DNA from: Chitinophagaceae bacterium
GTDB taxonomy: Bacteria; Bacteroidota; Bacteroidia; Chitinophagales; Chitinophagaceae
Assembly: GCA_947381435.1 (NCBI GenBank)
Contig: CANCVE010000002.1
Coordinates: 57,951-121,950 of the forward strand
DNA: 64,000 nucleotides
Direction: 5' to 3'
The notes beneath the pieces are model-generated. The model did not search any database. It was not told the DNA's origin and saw nothing but the letters and a program-made list of their open reading frames with translations. Every line of letters starts with the position of its first letter. Within the stretch, counting starts at the first letter, position 1. Positions 55,018 through 64,000 of this stretch are shown here, piece by piece. The translations under genes and the position numbers were made by a program.

Positions 55018-55122
55018 CAGTGAACAGTGAGCAGTAAACAGTAAACAATAATTAATGCTCATATTCACTATCAACTACTCACTACTCACACTGCTTACTG
55101 CTCACTGCTTACTGCTCACTGT
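55018..55122. repeat. Facing heptamer microrepeats between convergent genes
   Basis: CAGTGAA, CAGTGAG, CAGTAAA and CAGTAAA run from 55018 to 55045. From about 55088 to 55122 the opposite strand's counterpart appears as ACTGCTT/ACTGCTC-type heptamers. The arms can pair into a long imperfect hairpin. The right arm contains the complement of the TGA stop codon of the DUF2461 gene (55116-55118); the left begins 5 nt after the rnhB stop. Confidence 0.75.
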
Positions 55123-55781
55123 AACGCTTTATTTATAAAATAAATTAATGGTTGTATTGCTGCACAGGCTTCAACAATTTTAGGGACTAAATCTTTGCTG
55201 GTAAGCTCTGCGTCTGTGATAGGAGAGGAGGCAATGTAGCTTTTCAGCTTTAAATATTCTATGGCAGGATTATCAGTCTCATATCCTTTGGGTGGTCTTG
55301 AAAGCACCATGTCGTTACTTCTTTCCAATGAACCTAGTTTATCTACAAATGATTTTGCTCTCACGATACCATCAAACTCCTCTAAGCAATAATCTATTTC
55401 TTGCCTAATCTTCTTTAGTTCCGGGGTAGGCGGCATCCACATTCCTCCAGCTATAAAACTACCTCCTGGTTCGCAGTGGAGATAGTATCCTGCCAAGAAC
55501 ATTTTCTTACCGCCCTTGCCAAACCCTGCGCCCAAATTTGTTTTATACGGACTCTTATCCTTACTAAACCGAACATCCCTATTAATCCTGAATATGCAAT
55601 CTTTAGGTTCTAGAGAGGCTAGCGTTGGGTCATTTTTACTAACTCCTATAAGTACTTTACCTATCATTTCTAGATAGTCAGTCTTTGCATTTTCATAGCG
55701 TTTTCTATTAGTCTCGAACCATTCTCTATGGTTATTCTCTTTCAATTCTCTTAAAAATTCGAGTGTAGATGATTGTAGCAT
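55116..55781 (-). CDS. DUF2461 domain protein
   Basis: This 221-residue protein of the DUF2461 (TIGR02453) family has unknown function. Family-typical segments are FLRELKENNHREWFETNRKR at the N-terminus, FRINRDVRFSKDKSPYKTNL and GYYLHCEPGGSFIAGGMWMP. It has no signal peptide, so it is cytoplasmic. Its last codons and stop fall inside a heptamer microrepeat. Length matches the family. Confidence 0.9.
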   Translation of the reverse strand: MLQSSTLEFLRELKENNHREWFETNRKRYENAKTDYLEMIGKVLIGVSKNDPTLASLEPKDCIFRINRDVRFSKDKSPYKTNLGAGFGKGGKKMFLAGYYLHCEPGGSFIAGGMWMPPTPELKKIRQEIDYCLEEFDGIVRAKSFVDKLGSLERSNDMVLSRPPKGYETDNPAIEYLKLKSYIASSPITDAELTSKDLVPKIVEACAAIQPLIYFINKALQ

Positions 55782-55825
55782 ACTAGTTTATTGTGGAATA
55801 AAAGTAACGGAATTGGGGGTAATAA

Positions 55826-55853
55826 AAAAGGCGAACAAAAATGTTCGCCTTTT
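55826..55853 (-). terminator. Rho-independent terminator
   Basis: AAAAGGCGAACA (55826-55837) pairs perfectly with TGTTCGCCTTTT (55842-55853) across an AAAA tetraloop: a compact 12-bp stem. It lies 20 nt after the stop of the lipoprotein gene ending at 55873, with a U-rich end on the minus strand. Confidence 0.9.
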
Positions 55854-55872
55854 ATGGAAACTATTTTCTTAA

Positions 55873-56544
55873 TTATTTTATTGAATATTCTACCAAATCA
55901 GAGGTGACTGAATAGTTAGAACCAAAGCCGCCAACTTTAGATTGGCTTTTAATAATGCCAATTCCTTTTGCAACATAAATATCATAAACACCTACTTCTT
56001 GTACTCCTAATCCAACGGAGGTATAATCATATTGCATATTCATTCTTGAGTGTATTACATTTGAGAAAGTATTGGCTCCTACTTTTTTAGTGATACCTCT
56101 CTCAATGATTTTCCCTTTTATTACAGCAGGAATAGTGTATCCACTAGAGGTAATGCCTCCAGCATTAAGAGTCCATGAACTACCAACTTTAAGGGTGTCA
56201 TTTAAATATCTAAATATAATTCCTCCGCTAGAAGATCCGGTGCTGAATAAACCATTAAAATCATAGAAATTGTTTGCCTTCAAAAGATAGGACTCTGAAA
56301 CTGTTGAAGACGAAGGGGAGGTAGAATTGAAAATGTAATAGTTCTTCCCATCAAGGACTTTCATTTTTCCTGTAGATGTCATTGTGGAAAAAGCACCTGT
56401 GGTACTGTCTTTAAATTTCCAATACGAGCCAACAGTGTTCGGTTGATAATCGTTATTTGTTTGTTCTGTAGCGGGTGTCGATGTTTTTGTACACCCAATT
56501 GCAAAAAATGTTGCTGCAAGTAAAAGTCCTGACAATTTTCTCAT
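55873..56544 (-). CDS. Hypothetical lipoprotein
   Basis: The ATG at 56544 (MRKLSGLLLAATFFAIGCTK) gives 223 residues and a clear lipobox ending in Cys at position 18; the TTG two codons earlier is less likely. A threonine-rich linker follows, then a beta-rich domain with a YWKFKDSTTGAFSTM-type start. I do not recognise a named family; proteins of this build are common surface lipoproteins in Chitinophagaceae. It is single, with its own terminator. Confidence 0.78.
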   Translation of the reverse strand: MRKLSGLLLAATFFAIGCTKTSTPATEQTNNDYQPNTVGSYWKFKDSTTGAFSTMTSTGKMKVLDGKNYYIFNSTSPSSSTVSESYLLKANNFYDFNGLFSTGSSSGGIIFRYLNDTLKVGSSWTLNAGGITSSGYTIPAVIKGKIIERGITKKVGANTFSNVIHSRMNMQYDYTSVGLGVQEVGVYDIYVAKGIGIIKSQSKVGGFGSNYSVTSDLVEYSIK

Positions 56545-56719
56545 AATCAATTTAGTTTAAGATTTGTTTATACAAATTAATGTCAAAATCGGTTAACTAT
56601 TTCGATTGTCTTCTGATTTATTAAAATAAACTTGTCGGTTTGTTCGCTAATTTAATCAATTTAGCTTTCAATTCTAGAAATTAAATCAATAACAAAAGCC
56701 TATTCCCACCGTATAGTCT

Positions 56720-57238
56720 TTATCCAATCCTGTATTGCTTAAGTTTTCTCATTATTTCTTCTATTTCTTGAGGCTTATTTGTTCCAATCAACATTCTGTA
56801 TTCATCTTTTGTCTCCACCTGAATGCCCATGTTGCCAGATACATTCAATGCTTTGTTTTTACCAAATCCTCGCAAACCCCAACCTCCATATTCATTAATT
56901 GGGCTGTATTGCCTTATATAACATTGTGAAAGGCTTTCCCAAGAATAGAATTTAGGTTTTAGTTGGAAAGGTAAAAAGCGTACATAAATGCCATCGTTCT
57001 TTATTACAGTTTCTAGTTTCATGTAAGCAAAGAATAACAAGGGAAGAATCGGCAAAACTACGTTTACGATTGTAAGAAGAATTAACCCATTGTTGCTAAA
57101 TTGCTGACCGAAGAATATTTGCCTAATTAAGCCTAGCGCTGTGGGGCCAGGAATAAATACTGCCATAGCAATTAGTAATGCCCAAAGCCACTTTTGTTTA
57201 AATCGTTGTGTTTCTGTAAATAGTATTTCGTTTGCCAT
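56720..57238 (-). CDS. Small membrane protein, DUF6141-like
   Basis: The 172-residue protein has two hydrophobic segments (about 16-38 and 50-72: LALLIAM-like and ILLTIVNVVLPILPLLFF). A cytoplasmic beta-rich C-terminal half follows, containing YGGWGLRGFGKNKALNVSG and the end pattern PQEIEEIMRKLKQ. This layout resembles small PH-like membrane proteins annotated as DUF6141, but the name is uncertain. No operon partner is evident. Confidence 0.75.
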   Translation of the reverse strand: MANEILFTETQRFKQKWLWALLIAMAVFIPGPTALGLIRQIFFGQQFSNNGLILLTIVNVVLPILPLLFFAYMKLETVIKNDGIYVRFLPFQLKPKFYSWESLSQCYIRQYSPINEYGGWGLRGFGKNKALNVSGNMGIQVETKDEYRMLIGTNKPQEIEEIMRKLKQYRIG

Positions 57239-57668
57239 AATGCACTTTTATTTAGCGCACAAAAGTAGCAGACATAAGGATGCTAATTTTAATATTTCTT
57301 ATATTTATATTTGTATAGGGTAAAGATTATTAACTTGATAAAATCGTAAAAATTATTACAGTCGATAGTTTTTATATTACTCGTCTGAATAACTTTGCTA
57401 ATTACAATAGCCATCTTTATGCTTATCATTACACTCCCAATATGTTAAAGTTCTCTAGATTTTATTATAATCATCACCTGTATTAAATACCAAACGCAAT
57501 GATTTTTTCGTAGTGATTTTTTTAGTTGATTAAATGTTATTTAAATGTCATATAATTGGTTACGGAAGCTTGTATAATTAATTAAACGCCCAATCAACTA
57601 AAACCCTTTGAGAGCTTTGAGCTTCATTGGGTTTTATTGAAAGGGGAAACTAATAATAAATCTACTAG
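57239..57668. other. Intergenic region with a weak hairpin
   Basis: These 430 A+T-rich bp contain no gene. A 7-bp stem AAAACCC/GGGTTTT at 57600-57635 lies just after the stop of the minus-strand gene ending at 57669 and could be its terminator. Confidence 0.5.
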
Positions 57669-58196
57669 TTAAAAAAGAACCTCAGTATTTTCATTTTGCC
57701 AATTTACATGACTCAAACTTTGGTTAGCTTCATATAATTTAGATAAAAGAGCCTTTCCATCAAAATAGCTTCTTTTTCTTCTTTTCCTGAGTTTCATTAT
57801 CCTAATTGTCACTTTTATGTATTCTAAAGTGATTATGCAAATGCCATAAGCACCAATAACTAACCATGCCTTACTTGCATATAATGCAATGGATACCCAA
57901 GCTGAATTTGGTAATACAATAAAAAACGAAATGGGATACAATAAAATACATCCTGCAATCAAGAATAACAGATAACCAATAACAGATAGTCCAATTTTAT
58001 TCTTTCTTTTGAGGTTACAAAAAGTGCCCTCCAGAAAACAACCAGGAAGTGTAAATACCCAGTATGGTACAATTAAAAGATACATTAGAAGTGCTTTTTT
58101 TCGAACCTCAGATGGTTTAGCAGGAATCTCATTTGGTTTATAAAACCATCGTAATAACCGCATTGTAAATGAATAAGTAGATATGCTTGATGCCAT
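57669..58196 (-). CDS. Hypothetical membrane protein
   Basis: The 175-residue protein has about four hydrophobic segments (about 33-52, 70-90, 92-105 and 108-130) and a basic helix (MKLRKRRKRSYF) before a hydrophilic C-terminus. No family is recognised. It lies between the giant adhesin-like gene and the DUF6141-like gene on the same strand but with gaps, so it is probably expressed separately. Confidence 0.65.
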   Translation of the reverse strand: MASSISTYSFTMRLLRWFYKPNEIPAKPSEVRKKALLMYLLIVPYWVFTLPGCFLEGTFCNLKRKNKIGLSVIGYLLFLIAGCILLYPISFFIVLPNSAWVSIALYASKAWLVIGAYGICIITLEYIKVTIRIMKLRKRRKRSYFDGKALLSKLYEANQSLSHVNWQNENTEVLF

Positions 58197-58232
58197 GTTA
58201 AGTTGTTTTTTTGTTGTTAATTGATTTAAGAG

Positions 58233-58265
58233 AAACAGTAGTCACTATATTAGTAACTACTGTTT
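58233..58265 (-). terminator. Terminator of the giant adhesin-like gene
   Basis: AAACAGTAGT (58233-58242) pairs with ACTACTGTTT (58256-58265), a perfect 10-bp stem with a 13-nt loop. It lies 11 nt after the stop codon at 58277 and is followed by a U-containing stretch on the minus strand. Confidence 0.8.
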
Positions 58266-58276
58266 TTGTATTAGTC

Positions 58277-61200
58277 TTATTTCTGTATGGACAATTTCGA
58301 TTGATAAAGCGTTTCATTACCAATTACAGATTGTACTTTTAGGTTGTAAATACCCGCAGCAACGTCATTGTTAATCATTAAAGAATAAACATTATTTCCT
58401 GATTGGTGTGTGATTTCTTGATTCAATATTTGCTGACCAATACTATTGTAAATTGTTATAATGTATTTGCCTTTGTTGCAGTTATTCAAGCTGATATTTA
58501 ACGTTTTACCAGTTAATGGGTTAGGGTAAGCATTTACAAATGCAGCTTTAATGCTTTGTTTAACTTGTACAATTGAACTGTAAGTGTTTAACTCACTTTT
58601 GTCTACTGCTCTTACTCTATAATAAACAACTTCTGAATTTGCAGGGACATCAGTGTCTGTTATTGAATACAGAGTTGAATTAACGGCTTCCACGTTTGAA
58701 ATTGCAGTAAAATTCTTAGCGTCGACACTTCTTTCAACAACATATTTTTTAATATTTACCTGTTGGGCAATGCTCCATTTAACTTCAATATTGCCATTCT
58801 TTTTTGTTGCAGAGATTCCTGAAAAACTAACAGGTAGCGTTGATGAACTTGCTTTATGGAAGATTAATGCAAAACGATTGTCGCCCTTGCTGTTCACATC
58901 ATTTGTTACATTGAAATTGTACTCACTATTATCATTAATTCTACGAACCACACCTAAGAAATTATCTTTCAGTGTAATAATAGTGTTGCTATCAATACCA
59001 CTAAAATCGGAGAATGTAAGTTTAAAAGTACCAGCTACTATGCTTTTTACACCTAGCTTGGCAGTATCTACTTTTGTAGAATCTGGAAGTGTAGATATTG
59101 CCAATCTATCAGCCCCTTTTAGTGTTACTAATACCTGGTTTGCCCCATTAAATGTAGCTGCGTCCCATGCCGAATTGTATGTTGAAGAGCCCTCTCTATT
59201 AAACCTAAATACAACTTCGTCAAACAATTCATTATTAGTACTTCTAAATCCAACTCTAATCAATTTATTGTTAGCTGCGCCAAAGTATTTTACATTCGGA
59301 ATAGAACCATTCATCTTAATGTTTTCTTTGAAAGTAACAGAACCGTTTGCAGTTGCTTCTACAAAGAATGCTTGTCCACTAGCTATAAAATGACCATTTG
59401 TATTGTCATATCCATTAGCTGCATTTGCAATTATTCCTTGACAATAAGTTGCGTAATTTCCATTCCCAAAAGGACTGTAAGCCCACATTTTGTTGTTTAT
59501 AATTGAATTTTGTGCAGCGAACGTTTCATAGTTTATTTGAGATGGATAAGGATTTGCTATAAGCGAATACTTACTAGAAGCAATGTCATTCAATCCAATA
59601 GTTACATCTCCAGTTGTTACAGTACCTGTTGAACTCAAAGTAACAGCTTGCGGAACAGTTGGTGTTGAAGAGGTTAACTGGTCGGCACATGTAATGGTTG
59701 CACTATTTCTATCTCCACGTATATTAACTTTATAACCAATCCCCGGAGTCAGGTTAGTGTTTTGTGTGTTCGCCACAGATACCCAATGGCTACCACTTAC
59801 TAGTGGACCGCTATAGGTTGTCATGCTTGATGCATTGGTGCTGGTAACGTCAAATCCGTTCGAGTTGTATTTGTCAGTACTTCCGCCATTGCCAGAAGTA
59901 TTTCCACACGGTGTTCCTCCAGTTCCTTTACCAGTTATGTAGATTTGTTGCTGCCATGAAGATCTAATTGGTGCTGAAATTACGCTTCCTATAAAGCTAT
60001 ACCTACGAGCTGATTTTGCTGGAATATAACGTTGAACAGTTACAGCGCCAGAGATATAATTACCTGAGCCAGAAGCAATTCTTGCAGTAGCTATTTCATC
60101 AGATTTAAGAACAAGAAAGCCCCCCGTATTTAAAGTGCCCGACGCAGGAGTAACTGTTCCTGTTACATTTAATAAACCTGCTAGCGTTACACCTGCGGTA
60201 TTATTAATGGTTAAATTCTGAACGGTGTTTCCACTAAATGTATTATTGGGTATTGTTTGTGCAGAACTACCATTCATTACAATACTTCCTGTTGTAGCAT
60301 TGATTGTCCCACTATTACTGATAGCCCCATTTATGTTTAATGTACCAGTAATAGTCATTGACGCACCACTAGGAACTATTAAATTACTGATAGTTAATGT
60401 ACCAGTTACTGCAGGAGCATTGGGAGCTGAAGCAAGAACAACTACATCTGTACTACTACTTGGCAAAATTCCACCACACCAATTTCCCGTATTTGAATAA
60501 TCGCTAGATACTACTCCTGTCCAGGCACCAGTTGTACAACTAATATTAATTGCACCAGCTACAAAATTAAAAGTGTAGTTGGTGGCAGTTAAAGTGCCAA
60601 TTGCTGGAGTAATTGCTACAGGGCTTGCACTTTGTAAAGTAGCAGCCGTATAAAGCGATGATAATAATGGAGTACCACTAATAACACTTGAAGTTTCACT
60701 ATTTACATAACCAGTAATTGTATAAGTAAGAGTAGGTATTGCAGAACCTAGAGTAACTGTTTTACTATCGGCTGTAACAGTTAAAACTGCTTTCTTTACA
60801 GTTAACGTTCCGTTTGTGTAAGTGATTGTATAATTTCCTAACCCAGAACCAACTGCAGCACTTGGAACTATAGAGTAAGAACCAGAAGCAGCTGTATTGA
60901 CAGTTCCTGTACTTGTTAAGGTAGCAGAAGAAACTGCATCACTATTAACTAATCCACTTGTCGTAAACGAAGTAGTCCCTAATGCTAATGTGGCACCATA
61001 AGTCTTGTTTTGCGCAGAAGCTGTGATAGTTAATGGAGCCACTGTAATGTTTCTTGCAGTAAGTGTAGGCTGAGTTAATGTATAGTTACCGGCAGCAGTA
61101 CCACTGATTGTACTTGTAGAAGTGATGACGATTGAAGTTCCTACAGCGCTTTGTGCGAATGTACCTGATTGTGTCAACGTAACATTTGCTACATCTCCAG

Positions 61201-64000
61201 CAAGAACTCCTACCAATGAACCTCCTGTTACAGAAGCTACGTTTGTTCCATTATAAACTTTGTTAGCTGTTGTGGCACCTGTTACAGTTAAAGCAATAGC
61301 CGTAATGTTTCTTGCAGTAAGTGTAGGCTGAGTTAATGTATAGTTACCTGCAGCAGTACCACTGATTGTACTTGTAGAAGTGATGACGATTGAAGTTCCT
61401 ACAGCGCTTTGTGCGAATGTACCTGATTGTGTCAACGTAACATTTGCTACATCTCCAGCAAGAAATCCTACCAATGAACCTCCTGTTACAGAAGCCGTAT
61501 TAGTACCGTCATAAACCTTATTTGTTGTTGTGGCACCTGTTACAGTTAAAGCAATCTTGCTAACTGTAACATTCACCGATGTTGTAGTTGTATTGTAATT
61601 TGCAGCATCTGTAGGCGTGAAAGTTACACTCTGACTTGCAGTTCCTGCACTAGGAGCAGTAGAAGTTGTTGTGAAAGCAAAAGTACCTGCCACACTTGCT
61701 ACCCCTCCACTCAAAGTTGAAGATGCCAATGTTTGACCATAAGTAATATTGGTAGCATTAGGAATGGTTGTAATAGTAGGAGTTGCCTTGTTGGGTGTAC
61801 CTGTTGTTGTTTTAGCACTTGCAGTTAAATAATTGTAAGTAGCAGCATGTGTGCCATCCCAAGTGTAAGGAATTATTAATAAGTTATAGTTAGTTCCGGC
61901 TGTCAAACCTGTAATCGTAGTCGTTAATGCAGCAGGTGTAATATTTATAAGTGTTCCTGCACTAGCTAAAGGCGCATTGCCATTAGTTGATGATAAAGCA
62001 GGAGTAGTTCCAGAGGGAGCGTAAACAATTAAATAACCTGTATTGGTTGCGCCCGATGATGGGAATGTTGCAGCAGTCCAATTGATAGTTAGTGATGATG
62101 TCCCAACTACAGTAGCTGTAAATGAAGAAGGCTGTACTGTTGGAGGATTAGACCAGGTATAAAAACTGTTCTCCGATGAGTAAATAGCATTGCCATTCAT
62201 AGCATAACCCTTATAGAAATATTGTGTTTGAGGCGAGAGACCAGAAAAAGGCACAGTGTAGGCACCTGCAGTTGTACTACCGTCACTAGCATTTCCATTA
62301 CTGCTATTATTGCCATTATAATAGTTCTCATTTCCAGTTGTAGAACTCCATACTATCCCTCGAGCACTAATGGTATTTCCACACAAGGCAATCGTAGCCC
62401 CAAGTGTGGCAGCTGTAGAAGAAGTAACGTTAGTAGTTAAGTTACTAAAAAGAGGTGTACTATAGGTTGTTTGGCTGGTAGTTGGTGCGCCCAATGTAAA
62501 ATAATTGTACGTACCCGCATTAGTTCCATCCCACGTGTAAGGTACTATCAAAAGGTTGTAGGTCTGACAATTAGATAATCCAGTAACAAGTGTATTTCCA
62601 GAATAGGCGTTGGTTAAAATTGCCAAAGTACATCCTGTACCAACAGTAGGACTGTTCCCATTAGCAGCTGTAAAAGTAGGTGTTGTACCAATTGGTGCAT
62701 ACACTAACATGTATCCACGAGAGAAAGAAGTATTATTAAAAGATGGCACTGTCCAGTTGGGGGCTAACTGATTTGAAGTGCTGTAGGTTAATGCATTAAA
62801 ACCAGTTGGCTGTGCATTAAAGTCGTTGGTAGCAATAGTAAATCCTTGTCCTGTAAGAGCCGTAGCCGAATAAACTGGTGAAGGCGACCCTGCGTAACTG
62901 TAAATACTATAGCTATAAATAGATCCAGCACTCAATGAACTGATTGCTGCACTTATATTACTTCCTACATACATAACCGAAGCATTACCAAGTGTACCTC
63001 CAGCACTGTAAACTGTACCGTTCACAGGATTCGTGTTCGGGTAAGTTGTCCCGGTACTAGTTGTTCTTAAAACGATATACCCTGTTGGAGCAACTGAAGG
63101 TGCTGTCCAACTTAGGGTTAAGCCTGTTGTAGTAGCGCTTGATGTTGTAAATGCTGTTGCAGTTAAAGGAAGAATATTTATTGTTCCAGTAACTGCTGTA
63201 AATGAGTAGTTAGTTGCAGTTAATGCAGTAATATCAGGAGTTATTGTAACACCTGTAGTTCCCGCAGCAGTTGTTGTAGTATAGTTGGTAGTGTAAGAAA
63301 CTGAACCAGTAATGACAGAAGATAAATCTCCGTTTAGTAATCCGCTTACTGTATATGACCCAGCCCCAGTTACTGTTGACACAGCCGTACCATAATTTTC
63401 TGTTAGTGCAATCGCAGAAATCGTTAGTACAGCCTTGCCAACAGTAAGTGTTGCTGTGGTAGAACCTGAAGTATAATTGCCATTCGCTGCTTGAGTTGCA
63501 GTAATTGTTGCAGTTCCTGCGCCAGTAATTGTTACCGTAGAACCACTGATTGTAGCTACTAAAGTGTTGCTACTTGTATAGGTATATGCACCAGCACTAT
63601 TAGAAGTCGGAGCAGTCAAGTTAAAAGAACTATTACCATAAGTTTTTGAAGCAACTGTAAATGCACCAATTGTAGGGGCTATTTGATTGACAGTAAATGT
63701 CTGTGTACTGACACAGGTAGAAGTTCCATTTGCACCTGTATTGATAACGCCCACACTAACTGCACCTGCAGTGTCCACACTTGTAGAAGGAACTGAGGCT
63801 GTCAATGAAGTAGAACTAACAAAGGTTGTAGTGATTGGAGTACCATTCCATGTTATCTGACTAACTCCTGTAAAGAAGTTGGTACCAGTAATAGTTATTG
63901 TAAAGGCTCCATTTCCAACATTAATATTATTTGGAGAAATAGCAGAGACATTAGGAACGCTATAATAAGTAACAAGAACTTGACCGTTACCTCCCGCACC
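58277..64000 (-). CDS. Giant T9SS-secreted adhesin-like protein (partial, 5' end beyond right edge)
   Basis: The frame runs through the right edge; 1907 residues are visible. In order from the edge: the end of a glycine-rich segment (GAGGNGQVLVTYY); an IPT/TIG domain (about 14-80); MBG-type sandwich repeats; FN3-like repeats (PTGYIVLRTTSTG, SSGATNTGYLIVYAP); MBG/YDG repeats including two nearly identical 86-residue copies; a large beta region with YIPAKSARRYSFIGS; and finally a T9SS type A sorting domain (AYPNPLTGKTLNI...AGIYNLKV). It has no enzymatic motif. Such proteins are usually surface adhesins or cell-wall-associated scaffolds. The TTG at 63805 is only an internal codon, not the start. 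Confidence 0.85.
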   Translation of the reverse strand, partial: GAGGNGQVLVTYYSVPNVSAISPNNINVGNGAFTITITGTNFFTGVSQITWNGTPITTTFVSSTSLTASVPSTSVDTAGAVSVGVINTGANGTSTCVSTQTFTVNQIAPTIGAFTVASKTYGNSSFNLTAPTSNSAGAYTYTSSNTLVATISGSTVTITGAGTATITATQAANGNYTSGSTTATLTVGKAVLTISAIALTENYGTAVSTVTGAGSYTVSGLLNGDLSSVITGSVSYTTNYTTTTAAGTTGVTITPDITALTATNYSFTAVTGTINILPLTATAFTTSSATTTGLTLSWTAPSVAPTGYIVLRTTSTGTTYPNTNPVNGTVYSAGGTLGNASVMYVGSNISAAISSLSAGSIYSYSIYSYAGSPSPVYSATALTGQGFTIATNDFNAQPTGFNALTYSTSNQLAPNWTVPSFNNTSFSRGYMLVYAPIGTTPTFTAANGNSPTVGTGCTLAILTNAYSGNTLVTGLSNCQTYNLLIVPYTWDGTNAGTYNYFTLGAPTTSQTTYSTPLFSNLTTNVTSSTAATLGATIALCGNTISARGIVWSSTTGNENYYNGNNSSNGNASDGSTTAGAYTVPFSGLSPQTQYFYKGYAMNGNAIYSSENSFYTWSNPPTVQPSSFTATVVGTSSLTINWTAATFPSSGATNTGYLIVYAPSGTTPALSSTNGNAPLASAGTLINITPAALTTTITGLTAGTNYNLLIIPYTWDGTHAATYNYLTASAKTTTGTPNKATPTITTIPNATNITYGQTLASSTLSGGVASVAGTFAFTTTSTAPSAGTASQSVTFTPTDAANYNTTTTSVNVTVSKIALTVTGATTTNKVYDGTNTASVTGGSLVGFLAGDVANVTLTQSGTFAQSAVGTSIVITSTSTISGTAAGNYTLTQPTLTARNITAIALTVTGATTANKVYNGTNVASVTGGSLVGVLAGDVANVTLTQSGTFAQSAVGTSIVITSTSTISGTAAGNYTLTQPTLTARNITVAPLTITASAQNKTYGATLALGTTSFTTSGLVNSDAVSSATLTSTGTVNTAASGSYSIVPSAAVGSGLGNYTITYTNGTLTVKKAVLTVTADSKTVTLGSAIPTLTYTITGYVNSETSSVISGTPLLSSLYTAATLQSASPVAITPAIGTLTATNYTFNFVAGAINISCTTGAWTGVVSSDYSNTGNWCGGILPSSSTDVVVLASAPNAPAVTGTLTISNLIVPSGASMTITGTLNINGAISNSGTINATTGSIVMNGSSAQTIPNNTFSGNTVQNLTINNTAGVTLAGLLNVTGTVTPASGTLNTGGFLVLKSDEIATARIASGSGNYISGAVTVQRYIPAKSARRYSFIGSVISAPIRSSWQQQIYITGKGTGGTPCGNTSGNGGSTDKYNSNGFDVTSTNASSMTTYSGPLVSGSHWVSVANTQNTNLTPGIGYKVNIRGDRNSATITCADQLTSSTPTVPQAVTLSSTGTVTTGDVTIGLNDIASSKYSLIANPYPSQINYETFAAQNSIINNKMWAYSPFGNGNYATYCQGIIANAANGYDNTNGHFIASGQAFFVEATANGSVTFKENIKMNGSIPNVKYFGAANNKLIRVGFRSTNNELFDEVVFRFNREGSSTYNSAWDAATFNGANQVLVTLKGADRLAISTLPDSTKVDTAKLGVKSIVAGTFKLTFSDFSGIDSNTIITLKDNFLGVVRRINDNSEYNFNVTNDVNSKGDNRFALIFHKASSSTLPVSFSGISATKKNGNIEVKWSIAQQVNIKKYVVERSVDAKNFTAISNVEAVNSTLYSITDTDVPANSEVVYYRVRAVDKSELNTYSSIVQVKQSIKAAFVNAYPNPLTGKTLNISLNNCNKGKYIITIYNSIGQQILNQEITHQSGNNVYSLMINNDVAAGIYNLKVQSVIGNETLYQSKLSIQK
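61044..61559 (-). repeat. 258-bp tandem duplication encoding two YDG modules
   Basis: The sequence from 61044 to 61301 repeats from 61302 to 61559 with few differences, in phase (86 codons). Each copy encodes the module VTGATT-NKVY(D/N)GTN through TLTARNIT. The high identity at the DNA level points to a recent duplication or gene conversion. Confidence 0.9.

Noticed and set aside
58653..59393. 246-codon plus-strand ORF opposite the giant adhesin
   Set aside because: It is a shadow of the strongly biased, threonine/serine-rich coding strand; the adhesin frame with its T9SS tail is clearly the real one.

Overview
The window is an A+T-rich chromosomal segment of a Bacteroidota bacterium, most likely from the Chitinophagales/Chitinophagaceae. 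The evidence is a gldB gliding lipoprotein gene, at least four proteins ending in type IX secretion (T9SS) C-terminal sorting domains, and a moxR-DUF58-Bat operon. No tRNA, rRNA or CRISPR array was seen. Family names come from reading motifs by eye; no database search was possible.

Left edge (1-5.7 kb): a truncated response-regulator/PAS sensor gene on the minus strand, gldB, apaG, an unrecognised 227-residue protein, an IS5-type insertion sequence with visible terminal inverted repeats, a doubtful small ORF, and a gene-free stretch of palindromic repeat debris.

Centre (5.75-44.9 kb): a continuous block of secreted carbohydrate-active enzymes in two divergent arms. The minus arm (16972 down to 5754) holds a T9SS beta-helix protein, a 1.4-kresidue T9SS esterase-like protein, a GH43 and a second beta-helix (GH141-like) protein. 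The plus arm (17650 to 44890) holds GH2-SGNH, a heparinase II/III-like lyase, GH35, a large lyase-like toroid protein with a T9SS tail, an alpha/beta hydrolase, a GH95-like enzyme, a third beta-helix protein, GH42, a sialate O-acetylesterase, a second lyase-like toroid protein and GH95. Together they should deacetylate and dismantle a complex, probably acidic heteropolysaccharide containing beta-galactose, alpha-L-fucose or L-galactose, arabinose/xylose and uronic acid, such as a pectin- or gum-like glycan (inference). The block contains no SusC/SusD pair and no local regulator. One copy of the same two-hairpin palindromic repeat lies just outside each end.

Right part (45-64 kb): housekeeping genes rimM, uvrC and rnhB, a moxR-DUF58-BatD-like-BatA operon, a DUF2461 gene, lipoproteins and small membrane proteins. 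It ends with the 3' part of a giant T9SS adhesin-like gene with IPT/TIG, MBG/YDG and FN3-like modules that runs off the right edge.

The intergenic DNA is unusually structured. There are four minisatellite arrays, two of about 21 bp and two of exactly 41 bp, each lying before a gene start. Heptamer (7-bp period) microrepeats sit on or next to stop codons of several genes. A nested inverted repeat of about 130 bp lies between two minus-strand genes, and several REP-like families are present. These, together with the unassigned lyase-like paralogues in a locus without SusC/D, are the parts most worth following up.
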